Positions 1 to 7,900 of a stretch of 8,784 bases of DNA are shown piece after piece. The notes under the pieces were generated by a model. That model searched no databases. It was given only the letters and a program-made list of their open reading frames with translations, and had not been told where the DNA came from. The translations under genes were made by a program, and so were the position numbers. This DNA comes from Clostridia bacterium (GTDB lineage Bacteria > Bacillota > Clostridia > Christensenellales > Borkfalkiaceae). Positions within the stretch are counted from its first letter, which is position 1, and the number at the start of each line of letters is the position of its first letter. Location of the stretch: positions 1-8,784 of the forward strand of contig JAGAUH010000018.1 of assembly GCA_017620875.1 (NCBI GenBank). The letters are read 5' to 3'.

Positions 1-587
1 AACTTTGCAGATTTTTTATAATATTCTACTGCCTTTTCTAAATTTTTTTCTACACCTTCGCCCCACTCGTACATAACGCCTAACATAAATAAAAGAAAAT
101 AGTCTTTTTCGTTTTCTACTTTACTTAGTAGTTTAAAGGCTTTATCTTCGTCTTCTTTGGTTCCTATCCCAAAATAATAAAAATATCCCAATTTTTTGGT
201 GGCTAAAACGTGCTCGTTTTCACTTGCCCTTTTACACCAATAAAAAGATTTTTCTTTATCTTCAGTTAATTCGTCGCCGTCTTCGTAAAGCACTGCTAGT
301 ATATATTGGGCTTCCGCATAGTCTTGTTCTGCGGATTTAGTATACCAATACTCCGCTTTTTCGGTAGAATAGCAAACCCCTTCGTCTTCGATATACATTT
401 CCGCTAGTAAAAACTGCGCTTCTGCCACGCCGTCGTCTGCAAGGACACCATAAATTTCCGCAGCCCTATCGTAGTTTACTTCTACGCCAATTCCTTTATA
501 AAAAAACTTTGCCAAATCTAGCAAGGCGTTTTTATCCCCTTGCTCTGCCAATATTTTAGTTTGTTCAAATTTTTGTTTATCCGTCAT
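1..587 (-). CDS. SEL1-repeat protein, C-terminal part outside window
   Basis: The reading frame is open from the ATG at 587-585 to the window edge (195 codons) with no stop, so the C-terminus is missing. The product has no signal peptide and should be cytoplasmic. From about residue 14 it consists of SEL1-like (TPR-related) repeats of about 36 residues, with signatures such as AKFFYKGIGV (26-35), YWYTKSAEQDYAEAQYILAVLYEDG (80-104, broken here: WYTKSAEQ at 81-88), LGYFYYFGIGT (133-143) and LGVMYEWGEGV (169-179). SEL1 repeats form helical solenoids that bind proteins; no catalytic domain is visible. It is the third gene of a minus-strand operon, starting 12 bases after the TIR-SEL1 gene, with an AAGGA ribosome site (601-597) overlapping that gene's stop codon, which fixes this start and suggests translational coupling. 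A further domain beyond the left edge cannot be excluded. Confidence 0.93.
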   Translation of the reverse strand, partial: MTDKQKFEQTKILAEQGDKNALLDLAKFFYKGIGVEVNYDRAAEIYGVLADDGVAEAQFLLAEMYIEDEGVCYSTEKAEYWYTKSAEQDYAEAQYILAVLYEDGDELTEDKEKSFYWCKRASENEHVLATKKLGYFYYFGIGTKEDEDKAFKLLSKVENEKDYFLLFMLGVMYEWGEGVEKNLEKAVEYYKKSAK

Positions 588-596
588 TTTATTTTA

Positions 597-601
597 TCCT
601 T
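597..601 (-). promoter_or_regulatory. Ribosome binding site overlapping upstream stop codon
   Basis: On the minus strand the sequence TAAGGAT contains the stop codon of the TIR-SEL1 gene (602-600) and an AAGGA Shine-Dalgarno core (601-597), nine bases before the ATG at 587. The overlap supports co-transcription and coupled translation of the two genes. Confidence 0.75.
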
Positions 602-1991
602 ATATTTTTTTCTTTAATCTTTTTAAAGCCTTAATAGAATCTTTATAACATTGCTCGGCGGATTTTGTATACCATTCTACTGCCTTTGCATAGTCTTGCT
701 CTACACCTTTACCAAATTCGTAGCAATAACCTAAATTGCATTGTGCCATATCATAACCTTGCTCGGCGGATTTAGTATACCACTCTACTGCTTTTACATA
801 ATCTTGCTCTACACCTTCACCAAATTCGTAGCAAACACCTAAATTAAATTGTGCCGTTACATTACCTTGTTCGGCGGATTTTGTATACCAATATATTGCT
901 TTTTTATAGTCTTTCTTTACTCCGTTAGCAATGTAATAACAAACACCTAAATTACATTGTGCTCTTGCATAACCTTGCTCGGCAGATTTTGTATACCACT
1001 CTACCGCCTTTTTATAGTCTTGCTCTATACCGTTACCAAATTCGTAGCAAACACCTAAATAGCATTGTGCCATATCGTAACCTTGCTCGGCGGATTTTGT
1101 ATACCATTCTACTGCTTTATCGTAGTCTTGACTTAGCCATTCGCCAAAATAATAACACTCACCTAAAGTGTTTTGTACTAAAGCAAAGTTTTGCGTTGCA
1201 GAAGAATACAAAAACTCTAATCCCTTTTCGTAATCGGGTTCTAAAAAATTTTCTACTCCAAGCAAATAATAGGTTGCTAAAAAATAGCAAACTTGACTAG
1301 AAACTTGCTTTGCAGACCTTTCCCACCAATAAAACGCCCTTTTTAAATCTTTTTTTATGCCTAGCCCTAAATAATAACAACACCCCAAAGAAAACCTATA
1401 TTTTACGTCGGTTTCGGCAAGGCTTAGGCTAGTTAAATAATCTAAACAATTTTCTTTTAAATATTCTTCGTCTAAATTATAATGAGAAAGTTCAAACTTA
1501 ACCCCAAATTCTCTTTCTTTAAAAAACCTATTTAAAGATTTTGTTAATTTGTCTATAAAAAACCTATCACCACAACAAAAACCTTGATATCCGTTCAATT
1601 CTTCTGGCAATGCTTTTACGTCGTCGTAAATAGGGATAAGAAGTAGTTGTTTGTCTTTTTCGTTTTTTATTCTGTCTTTAAAAGTATTCCACTCTTTACT
1701 AACCCATTTAGAAGTAAAATATTCTTTTTTGCTACAATACACAATGCAAACTTGCGCCCTGTTTAGCGCTTTATACAATTCGTCTTCCCACTCCTTGCCC
1801 GCATAGTTTTGCAAGTTTTCTTCCGCAAAGAAAACGTTGTAACCCCTTTCTCTTAAATGATATACTAACTCTTTAACAAAATCTCTATCGTCTGTTAGTT
1901 TGCCTTCGTTATCGGTTTTTTTATAAGAAAAAAATATTTCGCCCTTTAAACTATCAAACAAGTCAAATCTTTCTTTAGTTCTTTTATCCAT
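600..1991 (-). CDS. TIR domain-SEL1 repeat fusion protein
   Basis: This 463-residue protein has a TIR domain at about 17-155 followed by seven SEL1 repeats at about 191-449. TIR landmarks visible are the first strand and box 1 (EIFFSYKK, 18-25), a BB-loop region (FFAEENLQNYAGKEWEDEL, 54-72), the strand VCIVYCS (81-87) and SKWVSKEW (94-101). W96 and E100 match W638 and E642 of the human SARM1 WVHKE motif, where the glutamate is catalytic for NAD cleavage; bacterial TIR enzymes use the same glutamate. NADase activity is therefore plausible but inferred. There is no signal peptide or membrane segment, so it is probably cytosolic. The start ATG follows a GGGAG site (2003-1999) and lies 15 bases after the upstream SEL1 gene, making it the second gene of a three-gene operon. 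The last repeats are very alike at DNA level. The protein ends in a lysine-rich tail (KALKRLKKKI). Alternative role: a signalling adaptor without catalysis. Confidence 0.93.
   Translation of the reverse strand: MDKRTKERFDLFDSLKGEIFFSYKKTDNEGKLTDDRDFVKELVYHLRERGYNVFFAEENLQNYAGKEWEDELYKALNRAQVCIVYCSKKEYFTSKWVSKEWNTFKDRIKNEKDKQLLLIPIYDDVKALPEELNGYQGFCCGDRFFIDKLTKSLNRFFKEREFGVKFELSHYNLDEEYLKENCLDYLTSLSLAETDVKYRFSLGCCYYLGLGIKKDLKRAFYWWERSAKQVSSQVCYFLATYYLLGVENFLEPDYEKGLEFLYSSATQNFALVQNTLGECYYFGEWLSQDYDKAVEWYTKSAEQGYDMAQCYLGVCYEFGNGIEQDYKKAVEWYTKSAEQGYARAQCNLGVCYYIANGVKKDYKKAIYWYTKSAEQGNVTAQFNLGVCYEFGEGVEQDYVKAVEWYTKSAEQGYDMAQCNLGYCYEFGKGVEQDYAKAVEWYTKSAEQCYKDSIKALKRLKKKI
653..1192 (-). repeat. Five in-phase 108-bp tandem units encoding SEL1 repeats
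   Basis: The motif gctcggcgga or close variants recurs at 653, 761, 869, 977 and 1085, exactly 108 bases apart, which equals 36 codons. Each unit encodes WYTKSAEQG followed by a segment ending in EQDYxKAVE or similar. The first 31 bases of the units at 653 and 1085 are identical, synonymous sites included, while the distal part of the 1085 unit is diverged. This looks like recent internal duplication or gene conversion within the TIR-SEL1 gene. Confidence 0.9.
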
Positions 1992-2006
1992 AGTCGTTCT
2001 CCCTAG

Positions 2007-2744
2007 TTACACCTTTACGCCTTGATATTTTAGCCTAAGTAGTTCCCACTCGGCTAACGGGTTGCCGTTTTTTGCCGAAATTTTATACCAATAAACTGCC
2101 TTTTGCAAATCTTGTGCTAGCCCAATACCTTTATGATAACAATGCCCTATGCTATATTGCGACCTTTGACAATTTTCTTTTACGCCTTGCAAGTATAACT
2201 CTACCGCCATTTTTTCGTCAACGGGAGTTCCTATTCCTTTTTCGTAGCAAGTGGCAAGTTTGTGCCTTGCTATTTTTACCCCGCATAGATAGGCTTGTTT
2301 ATAGCACTCAAACGCCGATTGTTTGTTTTTTGCAACGCCCATACCCCACTCGTAACATCTACCCAAGTTATAGGTTGCAACTGCATTTTTATTTTCGGAA
2401 GATAGTTTGTAGTAGTAAAAAGCCTTTTTAAAATCTTGCTCTACACCCTTGCCTTTTTCGTAGCAGTTTGCCAAATCGTTTTGGGCTTTACTATTTCCGC
2501 CGTCGGCAGAGAGCGCGTATAGTTCTACCGCCCTATTTACGTTTTTAATAATACCCCAACCGTTATAAAAATATTTGGCTAATAAATATTGCATATCGCT
2601 ACTATATTCGCTAGCCTTAACTAACCAAGTATAAGCCTTTAAATACTTCCTTTGCTCGGTAAAAATAGTTGCTAGTTTTATTTGCGACTCTCTATCCCCG
2701 CCCTTTGCCAAAGTTATTAAGTTGTCGATATTTTCGTTTGCCAT
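2007..2744 (-). CDS. SEL1-repeat protein, first gene of TIR operon
   Basis: The 245-residue product is made almost wholly of SEL1-like repeats of 36 residues, running from about residue 14 to the end. Clear cores are LAKYFYNGWGI (55-65), LANCYEKGKGV (91-101), LGRCYEWGMGV (127-137), LATCYEKGIGT (163-173) and IGHCYHKGIGL (199-209), each followed by a helix of the type KAVYWYKISAKNG. No signal peptide, transmembrane segment or enzyme motif is seen, so it is most likely a cytosolic binding or scaffold protein. The ATG at 2744-2742 is preceded by AGGGTGG about ten bases upstream and by a strong promoter about 100 bases upstream. It shares its repeat type with both downstream genes, suggesting they arose by duplication, but its repeats are more diverged from each other than those of the TIR gene. 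Its specific function is unknown; a regulator or sensor of the TIR protein is a guess from context. Confidence 0.93.
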   Translation of the reverse strand: MANENIDNLITLAKGGDRESQIKLATIFTEQRKYLKAYTWLVKASEYSSDMQYLLAKYFYNGWGIIKNVNRAVELYALSADGGNSKAQNDLANCYEKGKGVEQDFKKAFYYYKLSSENKNAVATYNLGRCYEWGMGVAKNKQSAFECYKQAYLCGVKIARHKLATCYEKGIGTPVDEKMAVELYLQGVKENCQRSQYSIGHCYHKGIGLAQDLQKAVYWYKISAKNGNPLAEWELLRLKYQGVKV

Positions 2745-2845
2745 ACTACAAAAACCACCCTATATATCGATTTTCTTACATTTTTAGTTTGAGATATAAA
2801 ATTTTGCAAAGATTTTGCTTTTAATAAATTATTTTACTTTTTATA

Positions 2846-2874
2846 ATTATAACACAATAAAGCCTTGCTTTCAA
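2846..2874 (-). promoter_or_regulatory. Sigma-70-type promoter of the TIR/SEL1 operon
   Basis: On the minus strand TTGAAA (2874-2869) and TATAAT (2851-2846) are separated by 17 bases, and TGTG precedes the -10 box. Transcription should begin near 2839, giving a leader of roughly 95 bases before the first SEL1 gene. No palindrome or hairpin of note is seen in that AT-rich leader. Confidence 0.8.
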
Positions 2875-2931
2875 GAGCAAATCTTCCATTTTTTACAAGA
2901 TTGTCGCCTTTTTAACTATTTATAAAATTTG

Positions 2932-2960
2932 TTGACAAAAACTCTCTAGGTTGCTATAAT
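2932..2960 (+). promoter_or_regulatory. Perfect-consensus sigma-70-type promoter for the ligase gene
   Basis: TTGACA (2932-2937) and TATAAT (2955-2960) are spaced by exactly 17 bases, an ideal match to the housekeeping consensus. Transcription should start near 2967, about 90 bases before the likely TTG start at 3059. Its -35 box lies 57 bases from the -35 box of the divergent operon promoter, so the two could influence each other. Confidence 0.88.
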
Positions 2961-2970
2961 AAAATCAATT

Positions 2971-2990
2971 TAATAACTATATAGTTATTA
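2971..2990. promoter_or_regulatory. 20-bp perfect palindrome, candidate operator
   Basis: TAATAACTATATAGTTATTA is its own reverse complement over all 20 bases. It starts ten bases after the -10 box, so it covers about +4 to +24, where a bound dimeric repressor would block transcription. The loopless all-AU arms make an RNA hairpin a weaker explanation. It does not match an operator known to me, and AT-rich DNA raises the chance of accidental palindromes. Confidence 0.55.
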
Positions 2991-3042
2991 TTTTCCAACC
3001 AAACACGCAAAAAATTTGTCTATATATGATACACTCTAAACT

Positions 3043-3049
3043 AAGGGGG
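3043..3049 (+). promoter_or_regulatory. Ribosome binding site that favours a TTG start
   Basis: AAGGGGG ends nine bases before an in-frame TTG at 3059. The upstream in-frame ATG at 3026 has no purine-rich site before it, and this Shine-Dalgarno would lie inside its coding sequence. The site therefore points to TTG 3059 as the start of the ligase. Confidence 0.7.
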
Positions 3050-3058
3050 ATAAAAAAA

Positions 3059-4792
3059 TTGTCTATTTCTTTAGATAAAGTTTGGATGAAATATTACGCG
3101 CCTAACGTAAGGGAATTACCCTTGCCTAGTTGCACTATTTTAGACTACGTAAAACAAAACAACAAAAACAATTTAAACCAAACTGCAATAGACTACTACG
3201 GCAAAAAAATTAGTTATAAAAAACTTTTTGCTAGCGTAGATAAAATTGCAAATTGCCTTGTTGGGCTAGGAGTAAAAAACGGCGATATAGTATCGTTAGT
3301 GTCCGTTGCTATACCGGAAACTATTGCTTTAATTTACGCAATAAACAAAATTGGCGCGGCGGCAAACACAATAGACCCGCGTATGGATCCCCAAAGCATA
3401 AGGCGTATGATAATAGAGTCGGGCTCTAAAATTACCTTTGCGGTAACCTTAGTCCACTCTAAAATAAAAGCGGTACAAAAGGATATCAATCAAGATAAAA
3501 TTATCTACCAAAACCCTTTTAGAAGTTTGCCGTTAATTAAAAAAATCTACAAAAATTTAACAATGAAATACTCTATTGAGTATAATGATAAAGTAATTAG
3601 TTGGAACAAGTCTTTAACTTTAGGCAAAGGTATTGTAGCGCCTACTGCCCCTTACGAAGAAGATAAACTTGTTGCAATAACCTACACGGGCGGAACAACC
3701 GGCACGCCAAAAGGCGTTATGCTAACAAACAAAAGCGTAAACGCGGCGGCTTTTAATTTTATACACGCGGGTATAGTTTATTCCCCAGGGGAAAAATTTT
3801 TGGGTATTATCCCCGTGTTTTCTTCTTACGGGTTTGTGTGCGGTATGCATATGCCTTTTTGTATGCAACAAAAACTACTACCTATCCCTTATTTCGTACC
3901 TGCAACCATAGGCAAATTAATAAAAGACTTTAAGCCAAACCATATGATAAGCACCCCTGCCTTTTACGAAATATTAATAAACAGCCCCGAAGTAAAAGAT
4001 ATGGACTTATCTTTTTTAATAACGATGGGTTCCGGTGGGGACACCATGAACGAAGGGCTAGAAGAAAAATTAAGCGAGTTTATGCAAGAACACAACATAA
4101 AATATCCGCTAGCGCAAGGCTACGGTATGAGCGAACTTTCGGCGGCGGCTTCTTTTTGCGTAAACGACAGATATAAAAAAGGTAGCGTGGGTATACCAAG
4201 CGTAACTACTACCATTTCTATTTTCGACCCAGAAGACCAAAATAAAGAGTTAGACTATAACCAAATTGGCGAAATTTGCGTTAGGGGCCCTAGCAAAATG
4301 CTCGGCTACTTTAAAAGCAAGGTAGAAACCGATTTAATATTAAAAAAACACCAAGCCGACGGACACACTTGGATACACTCCGGCGACTTAGGATATATGG
4401 ATACAGACGGATTTTTATATATCGTTGGCAGGGTTAAACGAATGATAACCCGTTTCGACGGGCATAAAGTTTTCCCTATCAATATCGAAAACTTAGTTTC
4501 TCAACGCAAAGACGTAAGAAATTGTTGCGTGGTAGAAGTAAAAGACCAAGAACGCACCCAAGGGCACTACCCTTTAGTAGTCGTAGAACTACAAGAAGAC
4601 GTTTTAGACAAAGATAGCGTTTGTAAAGAGATATATAAAACTTGCCTAAAAGAATTAGAAGAAAGAGGAATTCCGGTTGCGGTAGTTTGGATAGACAATA
4701 TCCCACTAACCGGCGCGCTTAAAAACGATTATAGAACGCTAGGCGAACAGTTTAAAGACTACGATTACCTATCTTGGCAAAAATCCGTTTAA
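3059..4792 (+). CDS. Class I adenylate-forming acyl-CoA ligase (AMP-binding)
   Basis: This 577-residue enzyme (588 if the ATG at 3026 is used) should activate a carboxylate with ATP to an acyl-AMP and transfer it, most likely to CoA. All core motifs of the family are present, numbered from the TTG: the phosphate loop YTGGTTGTPKG (209-219), YGMSE (355-359), SGD (441-443), GR in YIVGRVKRMI (457-458), and the C-terminal PLTGALK with the catalytic lysine K555. GHKVFPINIE before the C-terminal subdomain is typical of acyl-CoA synthetases of this class. Length is in the usual range for acyl-CoA synthetases and no signal peptide is seen, so it is cytosolic. TTG is preferred because of the strong ribosome site and because the product then begins SISLDKVWMKYY. 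Transcription comes from a perfect-consensus promoter with a palindrome behind it. The substrate cannot be read from sequence; medium- or long-chain fatty acids or aromatic acids are all possible. Confidence 0.93.
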   Translation: MSISLDKVWMKYYAPNVRELPLPSCTILDYVKQNNKNNLNQTAIDYYGKKISYKKLFASVDKIANCLVGLGVKNGDIVSLVSVAIPETIALIYAINKIGAAANTIDPRMDPQSIRRMIIESGSKITFAVTLVHSKIKAVQKDINQDKIIYQNPFRSLPLIKKIYKNLTMKYSIEYNDKVISWNKSLTLGKGIVAPTAPYEEDKLVAITYTGGTTGTPKGVMLTNKSVNAAAFNFIHAGIVYSPGEKFLGIIPVFSSYGFVCGMHMPFCMQQKLLPIPYFVPATIGKLIKDFKPNHMISTPAFYEILINSPEVKDMDLSFLITMGSGGDTMNEGLEEKLSEFMQEHNIKYPLAQGYGMSELSAAASFCVNDRYKKGSVGIPSVTTTISIFDPEDQNKELDYNQIGEICVRGPSKMLGYFKSKVETDLILKKHQADGHTWIHSGDLGYMDTDGFLYIVGRVKRMITRFDGHKVFPINIENLVSQRKDVRNCCVVEVKDQERTQGHYPLVVVELQEDVLDKDSVCKEIYKTCLKELEERGIPVAVVWIDNIPLTGALKNDYRTLGEQFKDYDYLSWQKSV

Positions 4793-4797
4793 TTTAA

Positions 4798-4826
4798 TTG
4801 ACTTTTTATAGTCTACTTTGTACAAT
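4798..4826 (+). promoter_or_regulatory. Promoter of the SGNH-hydrolase gene
   Basis: TTGACT (4798-4803) and TACAAT (4821-4826) are spaced by 17 bases, each one mismatch from consensus. The -35 box begins six bases after the ligase stop codon. Transcription should start near 4833, giving a leader of about 83 bases. The gene may also receive read-through from the ligase promoter, since no terminator is visible between them. Confidence 0.7.
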
Positions 4827-4828
4827 AT

Positions 4829-4848
4829 TTAAGTAATTAATTACTTAA
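4829..4848. promoter_or_regulatory. 20-bp perfect palindrome, candidate operator
   Basis: TTAAGTAATTAATTACTTAA is a perfect 20-bp palindrome that begins two bases after the -10 box and spans the predicted transcription start. It is bracketed by two direct copies of ACAATATT (4822-4829 and 4848-4855), the first of which overlaps the -10 box. The placement fits a repressor site. Its arms differ from those of the palindrome at 2971-2990, so one shared regulator is not proven. Confidence 0.5.
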
Positions 4849-4860
4849 CAATATTAAAAA

Positions 4861-4911
4861 CCACCTATTTTGGGGGAAAAATAATTTTTAGGCGTTACGC
4901 CTTATAGGAGG
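4861..4911 (+). promoter_or_regulatory. Leader that could mask the ribosome site
   Basis: CCACCTAT (4861-4868) can pair with ATAGGAGG (4904-4911), which contains the ribosome binding site, with one mismatch in eight. The same CCACC can instead pair with GGGGG (4872-4876), apart from one A-G mismatch, freeing the site. A small hairpin AGGCG-TTA-CGCCT (4890-4902) lies inside the enclosed loop. Pairings are read from the sequence; any switching role is inferred, and no known riboswitch class is recognised. Confidence 0.3.
4906..4911 (+). promoter_or_regulatory. Strong ribosome binding site AGGAGG
   Basis: A full AGGAGG lies four bases before the ATG at 4916, and it fixes the start of the SGNH-hydrolase gene. 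The spacing is shorter than usual. Confidence 0.85.
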
Positions 4912-4915
4912 AAAA

Positions 4916-7900
4916 ATGAAGGCAAAATTACAAAAAGTGTCCTACTACGTAATACTAGCGTTGCTTGCAATATGCTTTGTTTTTACCGGGGCTTCTTTAA
5001 TTGTAACCGCAGACGATAATTCTTCGTCTAACACTCAAACCATAAAGTACGTTTCTTTGGGCGACTCTATGACCAACGGATACGGCTTAAACGGTTACGC
5101 CAACAACGGTTTAATGATAGAAACACCTTCTGCTTATCCCGCAAGATTTGCAAAATATCTATCACAAGTTAAAAACGCCGAAGTTGACCTTGTTCAGTTA
5201 GCCGTTGCGGCGCAAAGACCAGAAGATATTTCTTTCTTTTTAGAAATAGACTTAAACGACCAAGAAGCCGTTGATATTGCTAACAGAACTAAAAACGAGT
5301 GGATTGCAAAATACGGCGATACCGAGTGGAAAAACGGACTTATTAACGAGTGGAACGCAAAGTTTAAAAACGGTGACTTTTACACTTGGACAGAGCAAAC
5401 CGACGGAAGACTAAAAGGCTTTCCTGAGGGCGCTACCGAAAGAGAAAGATTGGTAAACGCGCTAAGAACTTATCAAGAATCGGTTAGAGATGCCGACGTT
5501 ATTAGCCTTTGCGAAGGAAACGCTAACTTCGGCGTATTTTTACTAAACAAACTTTTAACGGTTTTAGGTGGCGGAACAAGTTTCTTTAATTCCGATTGGG
5601 AATGGGTAAATATTCAAGACGCGGTTAGAAGTTTAGATGCAGAAACGCAAAGTTTAATACTTTCTTTAAACGACGAACTAACTACTCTACTAGCAGAGCA
5701 AATGCCAGATAACCCACAACTTGTAAAAGACGTTACTAAACTACTTTCTTACACCGTTACGAGTTACGTTATTAGTTATAAAAATCTATTAGACCAAATT
5801 GTAACTTACAACCCAGACGTAGAAATTATGGTAGTGGGCATTATAAACTCTTTCTACGGTACTAAAATTGCATACGAACAAGACGGACAAAAACAAATTT
5901 TAGATATAGGCGAAATTTTCGAGTTGATTTTTGGAACTTTAAACTATTATCAAACTTCCGTTCCTACCATTATGCAACTATCCGGAAACCCTTTATATAA
6001 AGACGTTAAGTTTTTATATGCAGAGCCTACACAAGACGTAGAACTACTTGTAACTCAATTAAGTAGAAGTTACGATTTAACTACTAAAACTTGGAAAGAC
6101 GTAGACGACGTTGACTCTTTAACTTTAAGAGACCGTAACACAAGACAATTTAACCATAACATTTTCGGCTTAATTAAAGGTTTAATTAATCCACTAATTT
6201 CCGACTACGGCTTACAATTAGAAGAAATAAACCTACAAGACGTGCTTGCGTATGAACAATTTATTGCAAAATGGCAAGCGCATTTACAAGACGAAACAAA
6301 TCCCGAGCCAAAACCTACCGACGTTTACACCGTTAAAAAACTAGTAGGCACTACTTATCAGGACGTACAAACGACTTTATCTTTAAACAAAATTATAACC
6401 GCTTCTATCTTCCTTGCGATAGACGACGTTAGTGTTTACGCTTCTACCCTAACGGAATTAGACGCTAGCGCATTTTTATCTATTGCAACGGGCGGATTAA
6501 ACGACGGATTGTTTAGTGGAGTTGCTAGCGCTTTAGACCCTAACGCGCTAATTGATATGAACGCAATTTCCGCAGACGTACAAAACGCAGTTTTATCAGA
6601 TGAGGCAACTTACACTGCAGTTAAACAATACATAATTTCTACTTACGACGACCTAATTAGACCACAAGTAGAACAATGGGTTTACGAATTTTACGTAGCA
6701 AACGGAACAATGCCAACGGCAGAACAACAAGAACAATATTATTTAGGCATTGCCCTATCTAATAACGATATCGTAAACGACGTTATGTTTAACCCAAATT
6801 ACGGTTTAAAATTCGTTCAACAATATTTATCTTATTATTTAGCAAACAATATTTACTCACCGCTTAACCAAGCGCTTAAACAAGATGCTACCTTAGTAGG
6901 ATTATTTAGTTTATACTCTCGCTTTATGGTTGGCGACGGACTAGGCGTTCACCCAAGCAAATACGGACACGATACCATTTTAAACTCTATAATTTCTTCT
7001 TACGAAAACGGTTATACTTGTAAAGACGCCGTGATAGATAAAACCCTTATGGTTGTAGATTCCGTAGCTACTGTTATTAAAGAACACGGAAACGAAATTT
7101 TAAATAGCGCTTACGACTATTTAGACACTAACGGCTATATAGACCAATTTAACGGCTACGTTGCTCAAGCAGAACAAATGCTACAAGAGTTACAACTAAG
7201 CCTAAATCAAACGATAGATAGTTACGTTACTCTTGCTAAAGAACAAGTAGATCTTGCCTTAAAAGATATAAAGGCTCAAATAGAAACTATTAAGCCTATG
7301 GCAGAAAAACTTGGCGGAGATATAGAGAAAAAAGTAAACGAAATTATCGCTTTCGTAGACAAACTAGAAAACGATATTATAAACGGAATTAACTCCGTTT
7401 TAACCCAAGCGGAAGATATATCTTTAGCAATAAAAGAATATTCTAGTTTAGTTTCTACTAGGTTGCAAAACTTCGTAGTTATGGTAGAAGAAAAGGTTGC
7501 AATCGTTTCGGAGCAAATCGCATTAGAAATACACAACCTATCCGCTAATTTACAAGTTAAGATAAACGACGCTATAACTTATAGCAAAAACTTAATTGCA
7601 AACGCAACTAGCCAAGATACCATAAACAAAATAAAAGCCGATTTAGATAAATTTTTAACCGACGCTAAACAAGACTTTTATCTTGCGGTAACAAACCTTG
7701 TAAACGATTATAAACAAGAACTTGCTACTTTTGTAGAACAAGTTAAGCAAGAACAAATTAAGTTTATAAAAGAAACCGTTTTAATTATTAAAACTTCGGT
7801 TAGCAATATCGTAGCGGAAATATCTAGCGAAATAAGTTTAGCCGTTAAAGATTTTGCTTACACCCTAACCCAAGACGCAAAAGCATTCGTGTTAGAAATT

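Noticed and set aside
585..602. The two left-hand genes as one SEL1 gene split by a stop or frameshift
   Set aside because: The TIR gene ends in its own lysine-rich tail and the next gene has a proper ribosome site and ATG, so they are separate genes.
653..1192. Regular repeats as a CRISPR array
   Set aside because: The 108-bp units are contiguous, coding and without unique spacers; they are SEL1 protein repeats.
959..1300. Plus-strand open frame of 113 codons inside the TIR-SEL1 gene
   Set aside because: It is antisense to a clear repeat gene, its product is low-complexity, and its openness follows from the 108-bp repeats.
2072..2431. Plus-strand open frame of 119 codons inside the first SEL1 gene
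   Set aside because: It is antisense to well-supported SEL1 repeats and resembles no known domain.
4479..4706. Minus-strand open frame of 75 codons within the ligase gene
   Set aside because: It overlaps the conserved C-terminal part of the ligase and reads as a shadow frame.
4800..4813. GACT-TTTTAT-AGTC hairpin after the ligase as a terminator
   Set aside because: The stem has only four base pairs and no T-run follows; the region is better explained as a promoter.
4964..4975. LAIC (residues 17-20) as a lipoprotein lipobox
   Set aside because: The residue before the cysteine is isoleucine instead of G, A or S, and a better signal-peptidase I site (VTA, residue 32) follows.
7276..7536. Minus-strand open frame of 86 codons within the helical tail
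   Set aside because: It is antisense to a long open frame; the serine/isoleucine-rich product follows from the complement of helical coding DNA.
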